NCBI GenBank assembly: GCA_035772405.1
Contig: JAYKKM010000080.1
Coordinates: 1,233,501-1,297,500, forward strand
Source: Chrysogorgia sp. JL179-B06
Taxonomy: Eukaryota; Cnidaria; Anthozoa; Scleralcyonacea; Chrysogorgiidae
DNA: 64,000 nt
Direction of reading: 5' to 3'
Shown here: piece by piece, positions 21,872 through 29,423 of the stretch
Numbering within the stretch: position 1 is the stretch's first letter
Layout: every line of letters begins with the position of its first letter
Position numbers and translations under genes: made by a program
Notes under the pieces: generated by a model
What the model saw: only the letters and a program-made list of their open reading frames with translations
What the model was told of the DNA's origin: nothing
Databases searched by the model: none

Positions 21872-22828
21872 CTAGTTTAAATAATTGTACGCAAGCCACG
21901 CGAATGTCACCGCAAACACCCACAGATTTTGAGCTAACCAGGCAAGACCCTTTGCGCCTGTCACCAGCGCGTCATAAACTAAGTTAGCCAACCCAACAGC
22001 CCATGGACCCATCTTCGTTATCGTATTTTTAACAGCCTGTGCGAATGACCTCGTAGTCATAGCGCCTTTCATAACGTTAGTCCTCCCAGCGATAATAATG
22101 GTTGTCATAATCACAGCTACTGAAATCGCTAAAGCACTCATCCCAACCATATTTTCTCTAGCCCATTTCTTAAACTTCTGCAATCTGTCAATATCGATCT
22201 CTTGTCGCTCTCTAACTTCCTCCATTTCTCGCTGTTCAATAATCATGTCTCTAGCCTGTATGAGTCCAATCACTCTCCCAGCTAGATCAATGTGCTCTTC
22301 ACCCCTCACAGTCGCGAGATCTTTTTTTTTTTTGCTAAGCTCTGCCATTCCCTCGCCTGCTTTGTCTATCAAGTCTCGAAAATGGTTTGCTTTTATTTGC
22401 AATGTACCAGCGTCGCCTATTCTAGACTCACGCAGCATATTCTCGCTTGGATTGAGTGTGCTATTCAACTCACGATTCTCGATTGGTGTTAGTCCAGGTA
22501 TGTCGACGTACTCCGCGCGTGTGGTGTCTAACAATGACGCACTCCTCGCAACGTCTTCGTAGTCTTTTGCGTTGTCATTAATCCGAGTCTCAATATTGCT
22601 AAAGGCCTCCTCCACGCGTTGACGCTCCCTTCTACCATGTTCGCGAGCCAGCCCACTCCTCACTTTAGTTAGTCTAACTCTCTCACTGACTGCAACGTTT
22701 GGGTCGTCCCAAGCTAGCTCGCTATCTTTAGTGGCTTTTTCAAGACTACGCTCTAGTTCGTCGTCGGCGACATCTTTGTATTCGTTAGAGCTACCCATCT
22801 CAAGGTTGTCGAAGCCACTTTCAGTCAT
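21872..22828 (-). CDS. Polinton 318-aa membrane protein (paralog B)
   Basis: This is a shorter paralog of the 479-aa protein downstream. The shared part starts near DIPGLTPIENRE (about residue 110) and runs to the C-terminus. It includes RQEIDIDRLQKFKKWAREN, the hydrophobic segment around SALAISVAVIMTTIIIAG, and the terminal MGPWAVGLANLVY and LAWLAQNLWVFAV segments. The N-terminal 100 residues are different and charged. The start codon lies 6 bp past the integrase stop. The strongest conservation is in the membrane region, which implies that this is the functional core and that the N-terminal arms have specialised. Confidence 0.75.
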   Translation of the reverse strand: MTESGFDNLEMGSSNEYKDVADDELERSLEKATKDSELAWDDPNVAVSERVRLTKVRSGLAREHGRRERQRVEEAFSNIETRINDNAKDYEDVARSASLLDTTRAEYVDIPGLTPIENRELNSTLNPSENMLRESRIGDAGTLQIKANHFRDLIDKAGEGMAELSKKKKDLATVRGEEHIDLAGRVIGLIQARDMIIEQREMEEVRERQEIDIDRLQKFKKWARENMVGMSALAISVAVIMTTIIIAGRTNVMKGAMTTRSFAQAVKNTITKMGPWAVGLANLVYDALVTGAKGLAWLAQNLWVFAVTFAWLAYNYLN

Positions 22829-22834
22829 ATTACA

Positions 22835-23938
22835 TTAACTCACATTTTGAATATCGCTTTCTGGTATCCACGAATTATGTTTGCTCTCATAACCCAACCA
22901 TTTAACCAGCACCATCTTCTTCCCTCTGACTTTCTTTCTTTTCAACACCTTTTCAACTCTGTACACATTGTCACCATGTTTCTTATCGACCAGCGATAAT
23001 TCCTGTTCATAAAATTTACCAATAATCTGTTCACCGCTCACGTCCTCAATTTCGTACACATTAGGATCACCACGAATAACCTTTACCACTTTAAACAGCT
23101 CCTCAGTGAAGTTGGCTTCATAGCCCTTTGTGAACACACTCTTGTATTTACTAATTCTCACCGATTGACCAACTCTAAACTTTGGCGATGGATTGTCTGC
23201 AAATTGATGACCAAACAAAGTGGTCCAAACTTCACCCTCATTTGACTTATCGACATCCTTTGGCTTCATCATAATGCTTCGATTCACATTGCTATTGTAA
23301 TTGCTCACAAACTGGTCCAAAGCGTCAATCCATTTGTACGTCCCATGACTATAAAAGTACTTCCACATAATACTCTTCAGACTTCTGTTAAAACGCTCAA
23401 CAACAGCAGCCTTTTTATCACTCTTAGTGCTGAAATATTCAACACCATGTTCTTTCAACAAACTTTTCACACCAACATTGTAGAACTCAAGTCCATCGTC
23501 AAATTGCGCTAACTTAGGCATGGTTCCAAACCGATCTTTAAAGTCATTCAACAACTTTCCAACAGCCTCAGTCATGTTCTTAGTGTCTTTTCTATACACC
23601 GCAATACCAAAAGCGTATCTACTCAATATTTCAATACCTGTCAATATCCAATAATACCCTTTGTTCTGTTTTGAGTACTTACTCATGTCCACTAAGTCCA
23701 TTTGGAGCTCTTCACCAAGAAATCCAACAAAAGTCGCGCGGAACTTATGTCTTCTCACAATGGGTTTGTACCTAGTGTAAGTGTCCTGCGCTGTCAACCA
23801 CTCTTTCACTGTTTTTCTAGTTACTTTCAATCCGTCTCCCAATGCACTTTGATACAATTTCTCTACACCACTGTACCCTGTCTTAGGATTGTAATAAATG
23901 TCTCTCAACCCCTGCTCTGTTTCCACACCGAGCTCCAT
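22835..23938 (-). CDS. Retroviral-type DDE integrase with chromodomain
   Basis: I start the 367-residue protein at the ATG at 23938, because an upstream in-frame GTG is not a plausible eukaryotic start. The N-terminus is a helical DNA-binding part (about 1-60). The catalytic core has D81 (LQMDLVDM), D147 (FDDGLEF) and E181 (VVERFNRSL), with 33 residues between the last two, so all three acidic ligands are kept. The C-terminal 43 residues form a chromodomain (VYRVEKVLKRKK, then VKWLGYESKHNSWIP), which may steer insertion by reading chromatin marks. Polinton integrases join the AG-ended termini to the target with a 6-bp stagger, which agrees with the AATGAC duplication here. The gene follows the 263-aa gene with a 5-bp gap. 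Confidence 0.93.
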   Translation of the reverse strand: MELGVETEQGLRDIYYNPKTGYSGVEKLYQSALGDGLKVTRKTVKEWLTAQDTYTRYKPIVRRHKFRATFVGFLGEELQMDLVDMSKYSKQNKGYYWILTGIEILSRYAFGIAVYRKDTKNMTEAVGKLLNDFKDRFGTMPKLAQFDDGLEFYNVGVKSLLKEHGVEYFSTKSDKKAAVVERFNRSLKSIMWKYFYSHGTYKWIDALDQFVSNYNSNVNRSIMMKPKDVDKSNEGEVWTTLFGHQFADNPSPKFRVGQSVRISKYKSVFTKGYEANFTEELFKVVKVIRGDPNVYEIEDVSGEQIIGKFYEQELSLVDKKHGDNVYRVEKVLKRKKVRGKKMVLVKWLGYESKHNSWIPESDIQNVS

Positions 23939-23943
23939 ATAAT

Positions 23944-24735
23944 TCACACAATATACAGTTCCAATAGCACTGCGCCAACGTCAGCGTCACCGTTGTTTGG
24001 TTTGACACGAAACGTCATACTTGAGTAAATACCTTTTTTAATTCTCACCTTGGACTCAACATATGCATAACGTTGTATCCCCCCATCTAGAGACTGCTCG
24101 GTGGGCACTGGCAATGTTGTGATCACATTACTACGCTTCCCATCAGTGCCCACATTGCTCTCCGTCTCAACAGCGTCGCACGAGACTTCTACATACTTTA
24201 GACCTCTGTTCATGTCAATCTTGTTTGGACTGTCATGCCACTTAGCATCTGGTGAAATTCCTGCGTCCTTCGCAAAACCAAGCAAAAGCCCAATGTCACC
24301 TAACCTAAGTTTGTATACAGTGGTGGCACCAAACCTCAAAGGCAGAACTTTGACCCTACTTTTACCTGTGGCTATCAGTTTCTCCACCACGAAGTCTACA
24401 TAAACCACCCTGAGCGCGTGTCGTAGAGCTCTAACCAACGCGTCGAAGTCGTAGTAGCCCTTACCCACTCGAGTTGGCCCGGCTATCGACGATGGTCCTC
24501 CTGTGGCAGCGAGTACGAATTGAATATCGACATCACTCGCCACGTTATTGTAGCTCCAAAACACAGTGGCTGTCTTGACTACGATGTGTGGGTTATCGTG
24601 TGTGGCTACTACACTGTAGTCAAAAGTTACAACTTTCTCCACACCTTCAACGAGTACCGTCAACTTTTGAGGACCGTCGTCTACACGTCGCTTCTCAGTG
24701 TAACCACCAGAGTCATACCCGTAGTTTAGACTCAT
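23944..24735 (-). CDS. Polinton 263-aa structural protein candidate with MSLNYGY tail
   Basis: The N-terminus MSLNYGYDS is shared almost exactly with the fibre-like protein at 26949. The rest, about 40-263, is beta-rich and homologous to the upstream 220-aa protein: both carry an FW.Y.NV string, G.GY..F, LLGF, N.GL.YV.V.C and a terminal L.LY motif. The family is not one I can name. A single-jelly-roll penton or another vertex protein would fit its size and the otherwise missing minor capsid protein, but that is inference. No membrane segment is seen. Its frame is intact, and it lies between the 220-aa gene and the integrase in the leftward block. Confidence 0.7.
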   Translation of the reverse strand: MSLNYGYDSGGYTEKRRVDDGPQKLTVLVEGVEKVVTFDYSVVATHDNPHIVVKTATVFWSYNNVASDVDIQFVLAATGGPSSIAGPTRVGKGYYDFDALVRALRHALRVVYVDFVVEKLIATGKSRVKVLPLRFGATTVYKLRLGDIGLLLGFAKDAGISPDAKWHDSPNKIDMNRGLKYVEVSCDAVETESNVGTDGKRSNVITTLPVPTEQSLDGGIQRYAYVESKVRIKKGIYSSMTFRVKPNNGDADVGAVLLELYIV

Positions 24736-24754
24736 TACTTTAGCATGCGTTTAG

Positions 24755-25417
24755 CTACTCAAGCGTCGCATACAAGTCCAACAATATGTCACCAACGTTG
24801 ACACCACTACCATCTTGGTCAGTCACATTAAACACCAGCTGCGTAAAAACGCCTTTGTTTATCGACACCTTCGACTCAATGTTGAAGAAGTGTTGAACGG
24901 AGCTCTTCAGTGGTTGGGTGGTGGTCAATGGTAGCTCGACGATAACCTCGCTTTTGCTACCACTAACAATATTCTCAGGTCTGTTCACAATGCTGCAACC
25001 CACTTGTACGTACCTCAACCCTTTGTTAACGTTCACAACGTTAGGGCTGACCAAACCACCACTACTTATCGTTGTGTTATCGTTGAACCCTAAGAGTTCT
25101 CCAAATTTAAACAGCTCTAATTGTTGGTCAGTTTTTATCTCACACTTTGAATTGTGTTTGTTGGCTACTAGCTCGATAGCCCCTAATCCTTTCAATTCGT
25201 CGGCAATCATTTTAAAAGTGTGGTACCCAGACCCGAAAACGTGCTTGTTGCTGTTGTAACTTATTTCATCATTCACACCGGTCTCCACGTTAACGTAGTC
25301 CCAAAAGATGGTCGCTTTTTTTACTAGTAAGTGAGGATCTGAGCCAAACGTCAAAAGTGCCTCTGGTAGATCCACAGTCTCCGTTGGGCCTCTAATCAAT
25401 ACTACAACCCTGACCAT
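24755..25417 (-). CDS. Polinton 220-aa paralog of the 263-aa protein
   Basis: I choose the ATG at 25417 (MVRVVVLIRGP). A second in-frame ATG at 25447 would add 10 residues but lies within the central palindrome. The protein is beta-rich and shares with the 263-aa neighbour the motifs ATIFWDYVNVETG, FGSGYHTF, GELLGFN, NVNKGLRYVQVGC and ILLDLY. It lacks the MSLNYGY tail, so the paralogs differ at the very end that could dock them. It is first in the leftward block, only 44 bp from the opposite start codon at 25462. A capsid-vertex or spike role is possible but unproven. Confidence 0.7.
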   Translation of the reverse strand: MVRVVVLIRGPTETVDLPEALLTFGSDPHLLVKKATIFWDYVNVETGVNDEISYNSNKHVFGSGYHTFKMIADELKGLGAIELVANKHNSKCEIKTDQQLELFKFGELLGFNDNTTISSGGLVSPNVVNVNKGLRYVQVGCSIVNRPENIVSGSKSEVIVELPLTTTQPLKSSVQHFFNIESKVSINKGVFTQLVFNVTDQDGSGVNVGDILLDLYATLE

Positions 25418-25464
25418 ATATAATGTAGCATATGTTATGTGTAACATATGGTATATTATATATG
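25415..25464. promoter_or_regulatory. 50-bp palindrome: bidirectional promoter/start region
   Basis: CATATATAAT at 25415 and ATTATATATG ending at 25464 form the outer arms. GCATATGTTA and TAACATATG form the inner arms. The outermost triplets are the start codons of the leftward 220-aa and rightward 494-aa genes, pointing outward. AT-rich TATATAA-like boxes occur on both strands. Only 44 bp separate the two start codons, so both transcripts must start within or very close to this palindrome. Confidence 0.65.
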
Positions 25465-26946
25465 CAGAAAGCCCTTCATGATTACTATGGAAAGTACTAC
25501 AAACTCGCGATGGCTAACACATCGAAGGCTGCACACGACGCAAAGGCAGACCTCATCAAAAAGTACCCCCACGCTACTTTAAGCAAATTTGAGTTCTATC
25601 CAAATATTTTGCAAGATGGTAAGATCATGAGTGTCGATGTGTATTTCAGAAACTACGACATCCTCAGCACAGACATAACCAGCACAACTTTCAAAAACGA
25701 TAAAAACATGTGGAAGTGGCTACACAACAGCAAGTTCCCAATAATATGGCAAGGTGGTGGAACTATCCAACCACTACCAAAAGGCCATAAGAACCACTGG
25801 GGGCTTTGGGATGGTTATCCAACAGAAAATGTGTTAAATTATCCAGTGAATAACTTCAAAGTTTTTGTTAACCAAAATAGCTACTTCATGTCAAAGCTAC
25901 CAGTCTTGCGAGTCACCACGTCAAAGACAAAATCAGAGTGGGATGACAACGAATCTTACTACCGTGTTGTGTTTGCAACGTATTGTGCGAGTTTCTGTTG
26001 TGGGGTGTCATTGCAACATTTATCAGTGTCACAAGAAGTTCACCCCGTGGTCACAAGTGTAATGAGATTTCATTTGTACTTCACCATTAGAAGACTTCTC
26101 AGAAGAATGGAAGGTGGTGAGACCATGAAATCAATAAGTAGAGAATTTAACGCTTATGAGTTGTATGGCAAGATTTCCAAGATTCCCAAAAAGCACTACT
26201 ATCAGAATAAAGTCCTGAGCGATGGCACTCTAGGCGAATCCAGAGTGTTCACACTCAACGACGTTCAGAACGATTACAAACGATACGTCGCACGACTCTC
26301 AGACGGTTTTACCAACATTGGGTTGCAATATCTAAATCAAAGCATAGAAGCCTTTGTGTACTCCACACTTGGTGCGCAAGCGAGAACACGTGTATCAGTC
26401 GTTGGTGGCTCTGCAGGAAGTCTAGAAACCCAACAAGAGTTCCGAAAGTTGTTCGCTGACAGTGTTATCAACTACGATGTATCGACATGGATTCTCAACA
26501 TGAATAAATCGATTAGAGACACCAACGTTGTCCAAAATCTTGCAGTGTCGCCAAGTACATGGTTAATGCCAAGCAACGTGGTGATTCTCAAGAATAAAAT
26601 CGCTGGGTACAACAACTTATTAAAGATTGCCACAGAGTCCATGAAATTTGGAGTGAACACTCGCTTGAACGCAACAACACCGACGACCGCGGCTAAAAAA
26701 GTCCACCAAGAAAATGTGGTGACTAACTTAGTAGCACCACCCGTGAAGAAAACAGTGGCTAAAAAAGTCCACCAAGAAAACGTGGTGGCTAACTTGGGAG
26801 TAGCACAACCCGTGAAGAAAACAGTGACCAATCAAATTGCGCAGACTACCACCTCAAGTAAGTCAGACACCACGACAACGTTGGCGATAATCTTAGGGTT
26901 CTCAGCAGTCTCTGGCTATCTGCTAACCAAATACACCTTGAAGTAG
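25462..26946 (+). CDS. Polinton 494-aa tail-anchored protein
   Basis: The family is unrecognised. I start at MQKALHDYYGKYY (25462), since the alternative ATG at 25432 lies in the palindrome. The body is long, soluble-looking and tryptophan-rich near residues 80-115 (MWKWLHNSKF, then GLWDGYPTENVLNYPV). A low-complexity linker at about 415-465 contains KKVHQENVV twice. The end is a single hydrophobic segment (TLAIILGFSAVSGYLL) with a short basic tail, as in tail-anchored membrane proteins. First gene of the rightward virion block, 2 bp before the fibre-like gene. An entry or membrane-associated virion role is conceivable but not demonstrated. Confidence 0.7.
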   Translation: MQKALHDYYGKYYKLAMANTSKAAHDAKADLIKKYPHATLSKFEFYPNILQDGKIMSVDVYFRNYDILSTDITSTTFKNDKNMWKWLHNSKFPIIWQGGGTIQPLPKGHKNHWGLWDGYPTENVLNYPVNNFKVFVNQNSYFMSKLPVLRVTTSKTKSEWDDNESYYRVVFATYCASFCCGVSLQHLSVSQEVHPVVTSVMRFHLYFTIRRLLRRMEGGETMKSISREFNAYELYGKISKIPKKHYYQNKVLSDGTLGESRVFTLNDVQNDYKRYVARLSDGFTNIGLQYLNQSIEAFVYSTLGAQARTRVSVVGGSAGSLETQQEFRKLFADSVINYDVSTWILNMNKSIRDTNVVQNLAVSPSTWLMPSNVVILKNKIAGYNNLLKIATESMKFGVNTRLNATTPTTAAKKVHQENVVTNLVAPPVKKTVAKKVHQENVVANLGVAQPVKKTVTNQIAQTTTSSKSDTTTTLAIILGFSAVSGYLLTKYTLK

Positions 26947-26948
26947 TA

Positions 26949-27899
26949 ATGAGTCTAAACTATGGGTATGAGTCTGATGACCCTCACGATAAAATACTAA
27001 AGAGAACGAAAAGGCATCTGGACGAAGATCCTAAGTTAAGTGCGACCGGTGGAAGGATGTCTGGAATAATAGACATGCAGGGCTCAGCGATAAAAAACGT
27101 AGCAGATCCAGTCGACGACTCAGACGCTGCAAATAAAAGAACTCTAGAGCAATTGCTATCAAGCTACCTCAAGAGTCAGTCGTATAATCTTGTGCTCGAC
27201 TTCAACGTTAGCACACACGCCTTGAAAAACGTGGAATTTCACACCAATGGTTCAAACAAAGTGAAAGCCATTGGTGAAACAAGTAAATTAGTGCAAAACA
27301 ACCCGGCTTATGGTCCTATTGTTGGCATCAGCAGTGTAAGTCAAAGTTTTCTGTCCCCCGTGTTAACACCAATCCCACTTGAGTCAGGTCTCCATTTTAA
27401 TTGCCCCAGTATGCAATGGTGTGATCTTTCCATTTTTGTTGTGGTGAGGTTACCTACTCGCACCGCTGGATCAAATTGGGAGACAATTATATCAAACGAC
27501 GACGGTCAGTGGGATAAGTTCATAGGGTACAAGACTGGTATGACTAATGGACTCGCGTATGGTGGTAGCATCCCAGCAATGGAGAGCATATGCACTATTC
27601 CGAGTGGTGTTGACATAAGTAAAATGCATATGATATCAATACACTGGCAAATGGACAATTCACACGTCAGAGTCAACAACATCAAGTCAGCCGATTCAGA
27701 CTTCGTAGCGAATATGAAAAAGATAGGCACACCCTACGGAACAATTTTTGGAATACATCGACCAAGAATACCACTCGCACCTTACGCGTACCCATCGTTG
27801 ATAGAATTCTACGGCGTGAAAATTGTGAGTGGTTACATGACAAACCGAGACATCATAATCATGGGTGGAGAAATGATGAAGGAATATGGTGTAAAGTAA
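26949..27899 (+). CDS. Fibre-like attachment protein
   Basis: Three parts are visible in 316 residues. First is an N-terminal tail MSLNYGYES, shared with the 263-aa protein. Next comes a shaft-like motif at about 35-70: SGIIDMQGSAIKNVADPVDD then DAANKR, which strongly resembles the trimerising repeat of phage and viral tail fibres (G.I.M....I.N..DP.D..DA..K). Last is a beta-rich C-terminal head (about 90-316; FVVVRLPTR, IISNDDGQWDKFIGY) that looks like a concanavalin/LamG-type lectin sandwich. A tail, shaft and head architecture is that of a receptor-binding fibre. This is inferred from pattern only. Its stop codon touches the ATG of the next gene. Confidence 0.68.
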   Translation: MSLNYGYESDDPHDKILKRTKRHLDEDPKLSATGGRMSGIIDMQGSAIKNVADPVDDSDAANKRTLEQLLSSYLKSQSYNLVLDFNVSTHALKNVEFHTNGSNKVKAIGETSKLVQNNPAYGPIVGISSVSQSFLSPVLTPIPLESGLHFNCPSMQWCDLSIFVVVRLPTRTAGSNWETIISNDDGQWDKFIGYKTGMTNGLAYGGSIPAMESICTIPSGVDISKMHMISIHWQMDNSHVRVNNIKSADSDFVANMKKIGTPYGTIFGIHRPRIPLAPYAYPSLIEFYGVKIVSGYMTNRDIIIMGGEMMKEYGVK

Positions 27900-28109
27900 A
27901 TGGGAGCATGTATTTCGAGACCTCACGAAATATATAAGATAAATAAGACGACTGATCACATGTTCAAAGCTGGTGGATCATTTGGCCGCGGTGACGTGAC
28001 TCTCGAGCTCCACGCTGAGATTGGTATGAGGTCTAAAAAGACTTACGGCAAACCTATTACGTTACCCGCAGAATCAGACGCTGTGGGAGTGGTAGGAGAC
28101 GTGACCTAA
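27900..28109 (+). CDS. Small protein with myristoylation signal
   Basis: This 69-residue protein begins MGACISRP. Glycine at 2 and serine at 6 fit the N-myristoylation consensus, and cysteine 4 could be palmitoylated, so membrane attachment is likely. The rest is short and without a recognised domain. The start codon immediately follows the fibre-like stop (27897-27899) with no gap, suggesting a tightly ordered virion block. Dually acylated small proteins are common in membrane-wrapping or virion-associated roles, but function here is unknown. Confidence 0.65.
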   Translation: MGACISRPHEIYKINKTTDHMFKAGGSFGRGDVTLELHAEIGMRSKKTYGKPITLPAESDAVGVVGDVT

Positions 28110-28115
28110 GTTAAA

Positions 28116-28286
28116 ATGGGTTGGTCTCAGCTTCGAAGATCTCAGCTTCGAAGATTTAGAAAACTGGTTCGTGACATTAGAGACTTTTTCAGACGACGTA
28201 GAAAACTGAAGACTAATAAAACGTATTTGCTGCATTGGTACACAACAAACCAGATCTATAAAAAACCTGGCACCCACGTCGAGTAG
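28116..28286 (+). CDS. 56-aa arginine-rich basic peptide
   Basis: Begins MGWSQLRRSQLRRFRKLV at 28116, six bases after the previous stop, and ends at TAG 28284-28286. It is extremely basic (RDFFRRRRKLK in the middle). The repeat SQLRRSQLRR comes from an exact 15-bp tandem duplication at about 28127-28156. Size and charge recall the small DNA-condensing core peptides of adenoviruses, so a DNA-binding core protein is a reasonable guess. There is no cysteine and no membrane segment. Its position in a compact block of intact genes supports it being real despite its length. Confidence 0.55.
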   Translation: MGWSQLRRSQLRRFRKLVRDIRDFFRRRRKLKTNKTYLLHWYTTNQIYKKPGTHVE

Positions 28287-28311
28287 TTTTTTTTTTTGCG
28301 TGGCTATAGTA

Positions 28312-29073
28312 ATGGCAACCAACTCAGTGCAATTATTCGATGGTCACCAAATCACGACGGTTAATCACAACGGTGAAATATGGTTCAAAGCGAAAGAAGT
28401 CGCGAGCGCTCTAGGTTATGCTCGACCAAAAGATGCAGTTAACGACCACGTCGAACCTGATTGTAAAATGAAGATAGAGCAGGCCTCGTTTATCAATGAA
28501 CTCGGGGTCTACTCACTAACGTTCTCGAGTAAAATGGAGCGTGCGAAACACTTCGGAAGGTGGGTGCACTCAGAAGTCTTACCAAGCGTTAGAAAAAGTT
28601 TAGCTAGCGTTGGTCTCAAACACAATCAATTCGTAATGATCACTGAGTTCGACCTTCATACGAAAGTTGTTGGTTTTCTTAGGAAATACTACCCGGAAGC
28701 TATTTTGATAGCCGCTTGTGGTGAGAATCAAGACACTTCGAGTAAAAGAATAAATTCGTGGAAAAAAGGTTACCAACGTGGAACACCTGACTTGGTTATT
28801 GCCAACGCAAACCGACAGCACAGCGGGCTTGTGATTGAGTTCAAGAACCCAGGTGGTACAGGCAAGACGTCCAAAGAGCAGGAGTCTCTGTTGCTCAGAT
28901 ACAAATCCGCTGGTTATCTAACACTCTTGTGCGACTCGTACGACGACGCTATTACCGCGGTAATAAAATATTTCTTTGACGTTGGGTTTCAGTGCTCTCA
29001 CTGCCTTCGTAAATTTAAAAATAAATCAGCGTTGAGTAACCATGAGAGACGTTATTGTAAAGAGACTTTTTAG
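28312..29073 (+). CDS. Bro-N / VRR-NUC nuclease / zinc-finger fusion
   Basis: I use the ATG at 28312 (MATNSVQLFDG), giving 253 residues. Residues 6-98 form a Bro-N domain (IWFKAKEVASALGYARPKDA, then GVYSLTFSSKMERAKHFGRW, VLPSVRK), a DNA-binding domain frequent in baculoviruses, phages and large DNA viruses. Residues 113-222 form a VRR-NUC endonuclease (PD-D/EXK fold): GTPD with D160, GLVIEFKNPGG with E177 and K179, then Q190. C228, C231, H244 and C249 make a C-terminal C2HC zinc finger. VRR-NUC enzymes cut branched DNA, so roles in resolving replication or packaging intermediates, or in attacking competing DNA, are possible. It converges on the thymidine-kinase gene. The frame and catalytic residues are intact. 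Confidence 0.82.
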   Translation: MATNSVQLFDGHQITTVNHNGEIWFKAKEVASALGYARPKDAVNDHVEPDCKMKIEQASFINELGVYSLTFSSKMERAKHFGRWVHSEVLPSVRKSLASVGLKHNQFVMITEFDLHTKVVGFLRKYYPEAILIAACGENQDTSSKRINSWKKGYQRGTPDLVIANANRQHSGLVIEFKNPGGTGKTSKEQESLLLRYKSAGYLTLLCDSYDDAITAVIKYFFDVGFQCSHCLRKFKNKSALSNHERRYCKETF

Positions 29074-29126
29074 ACAGTGAGTAATAAGTCGAATTAGCAC
29101 TCGTTCTCGTTGTTGAGACAACTGCT

Positions 29127-29423
29127 CTAGCATTTTTTAAAGACGTTTTTTAACTCGATAAAAATATCTGCGAAACTTTCTCTCTTTATTTCACAAACCT
29201 TCTGACCACTGTGTGAAAAAATGTTTCCATGAGACATTGGACGCTTCATGTGACCAATGTCTAAATTTAAAAAAGTGGGGTATCCGAGAACACCCCTAAT
29301 TTTGTGTGGAAGGGTGATGACGTCTGCACACTGCGCGATATTGCTCAGCACCACCAACGAATGATGGTCCTGGGTTGTATCTCCAATTGAATGGTGCTTC
29401 GACAGTCGTTCCGTAAGTGTCAC
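29127..29423 (-). CDS. Possible overlapping 98-aa ORF
   Basis: An open frame on the minus strand starts inside the last 128 bp of the thymidine-kinase gene in another frame and runs 170 bp past its stop. Its non-overlapping part (RGVLGYPTFLNLDIGHMKRP, then SGQKVCEIKRESFADIFIEL) has normal composition and no low complexity. It fills an otherwise empty gap between convergent genes. No homology is recognised, and there is no good start codon outside the overlap apart from one that gives 39 residues. It could be a real overlapping gene or chance. Confidence 0.3.
   Translation of the reverse strand: MTLTERLSKHHSIGDTTQDHHSLVVLSNIAQCADVITLPHKIRGVLGYPTFLNLDIGHMKRPMSHGNIFSHSGQKVCEIKRESFADIFIELKNVFKKC

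Noticed and set aside
22835..23947. Integrase start at 23947
   Set aside because: That codon is GTG. The first ATG in frame is at 23938, five bases after the preceding stop, and is the plausible eukaryotic start.
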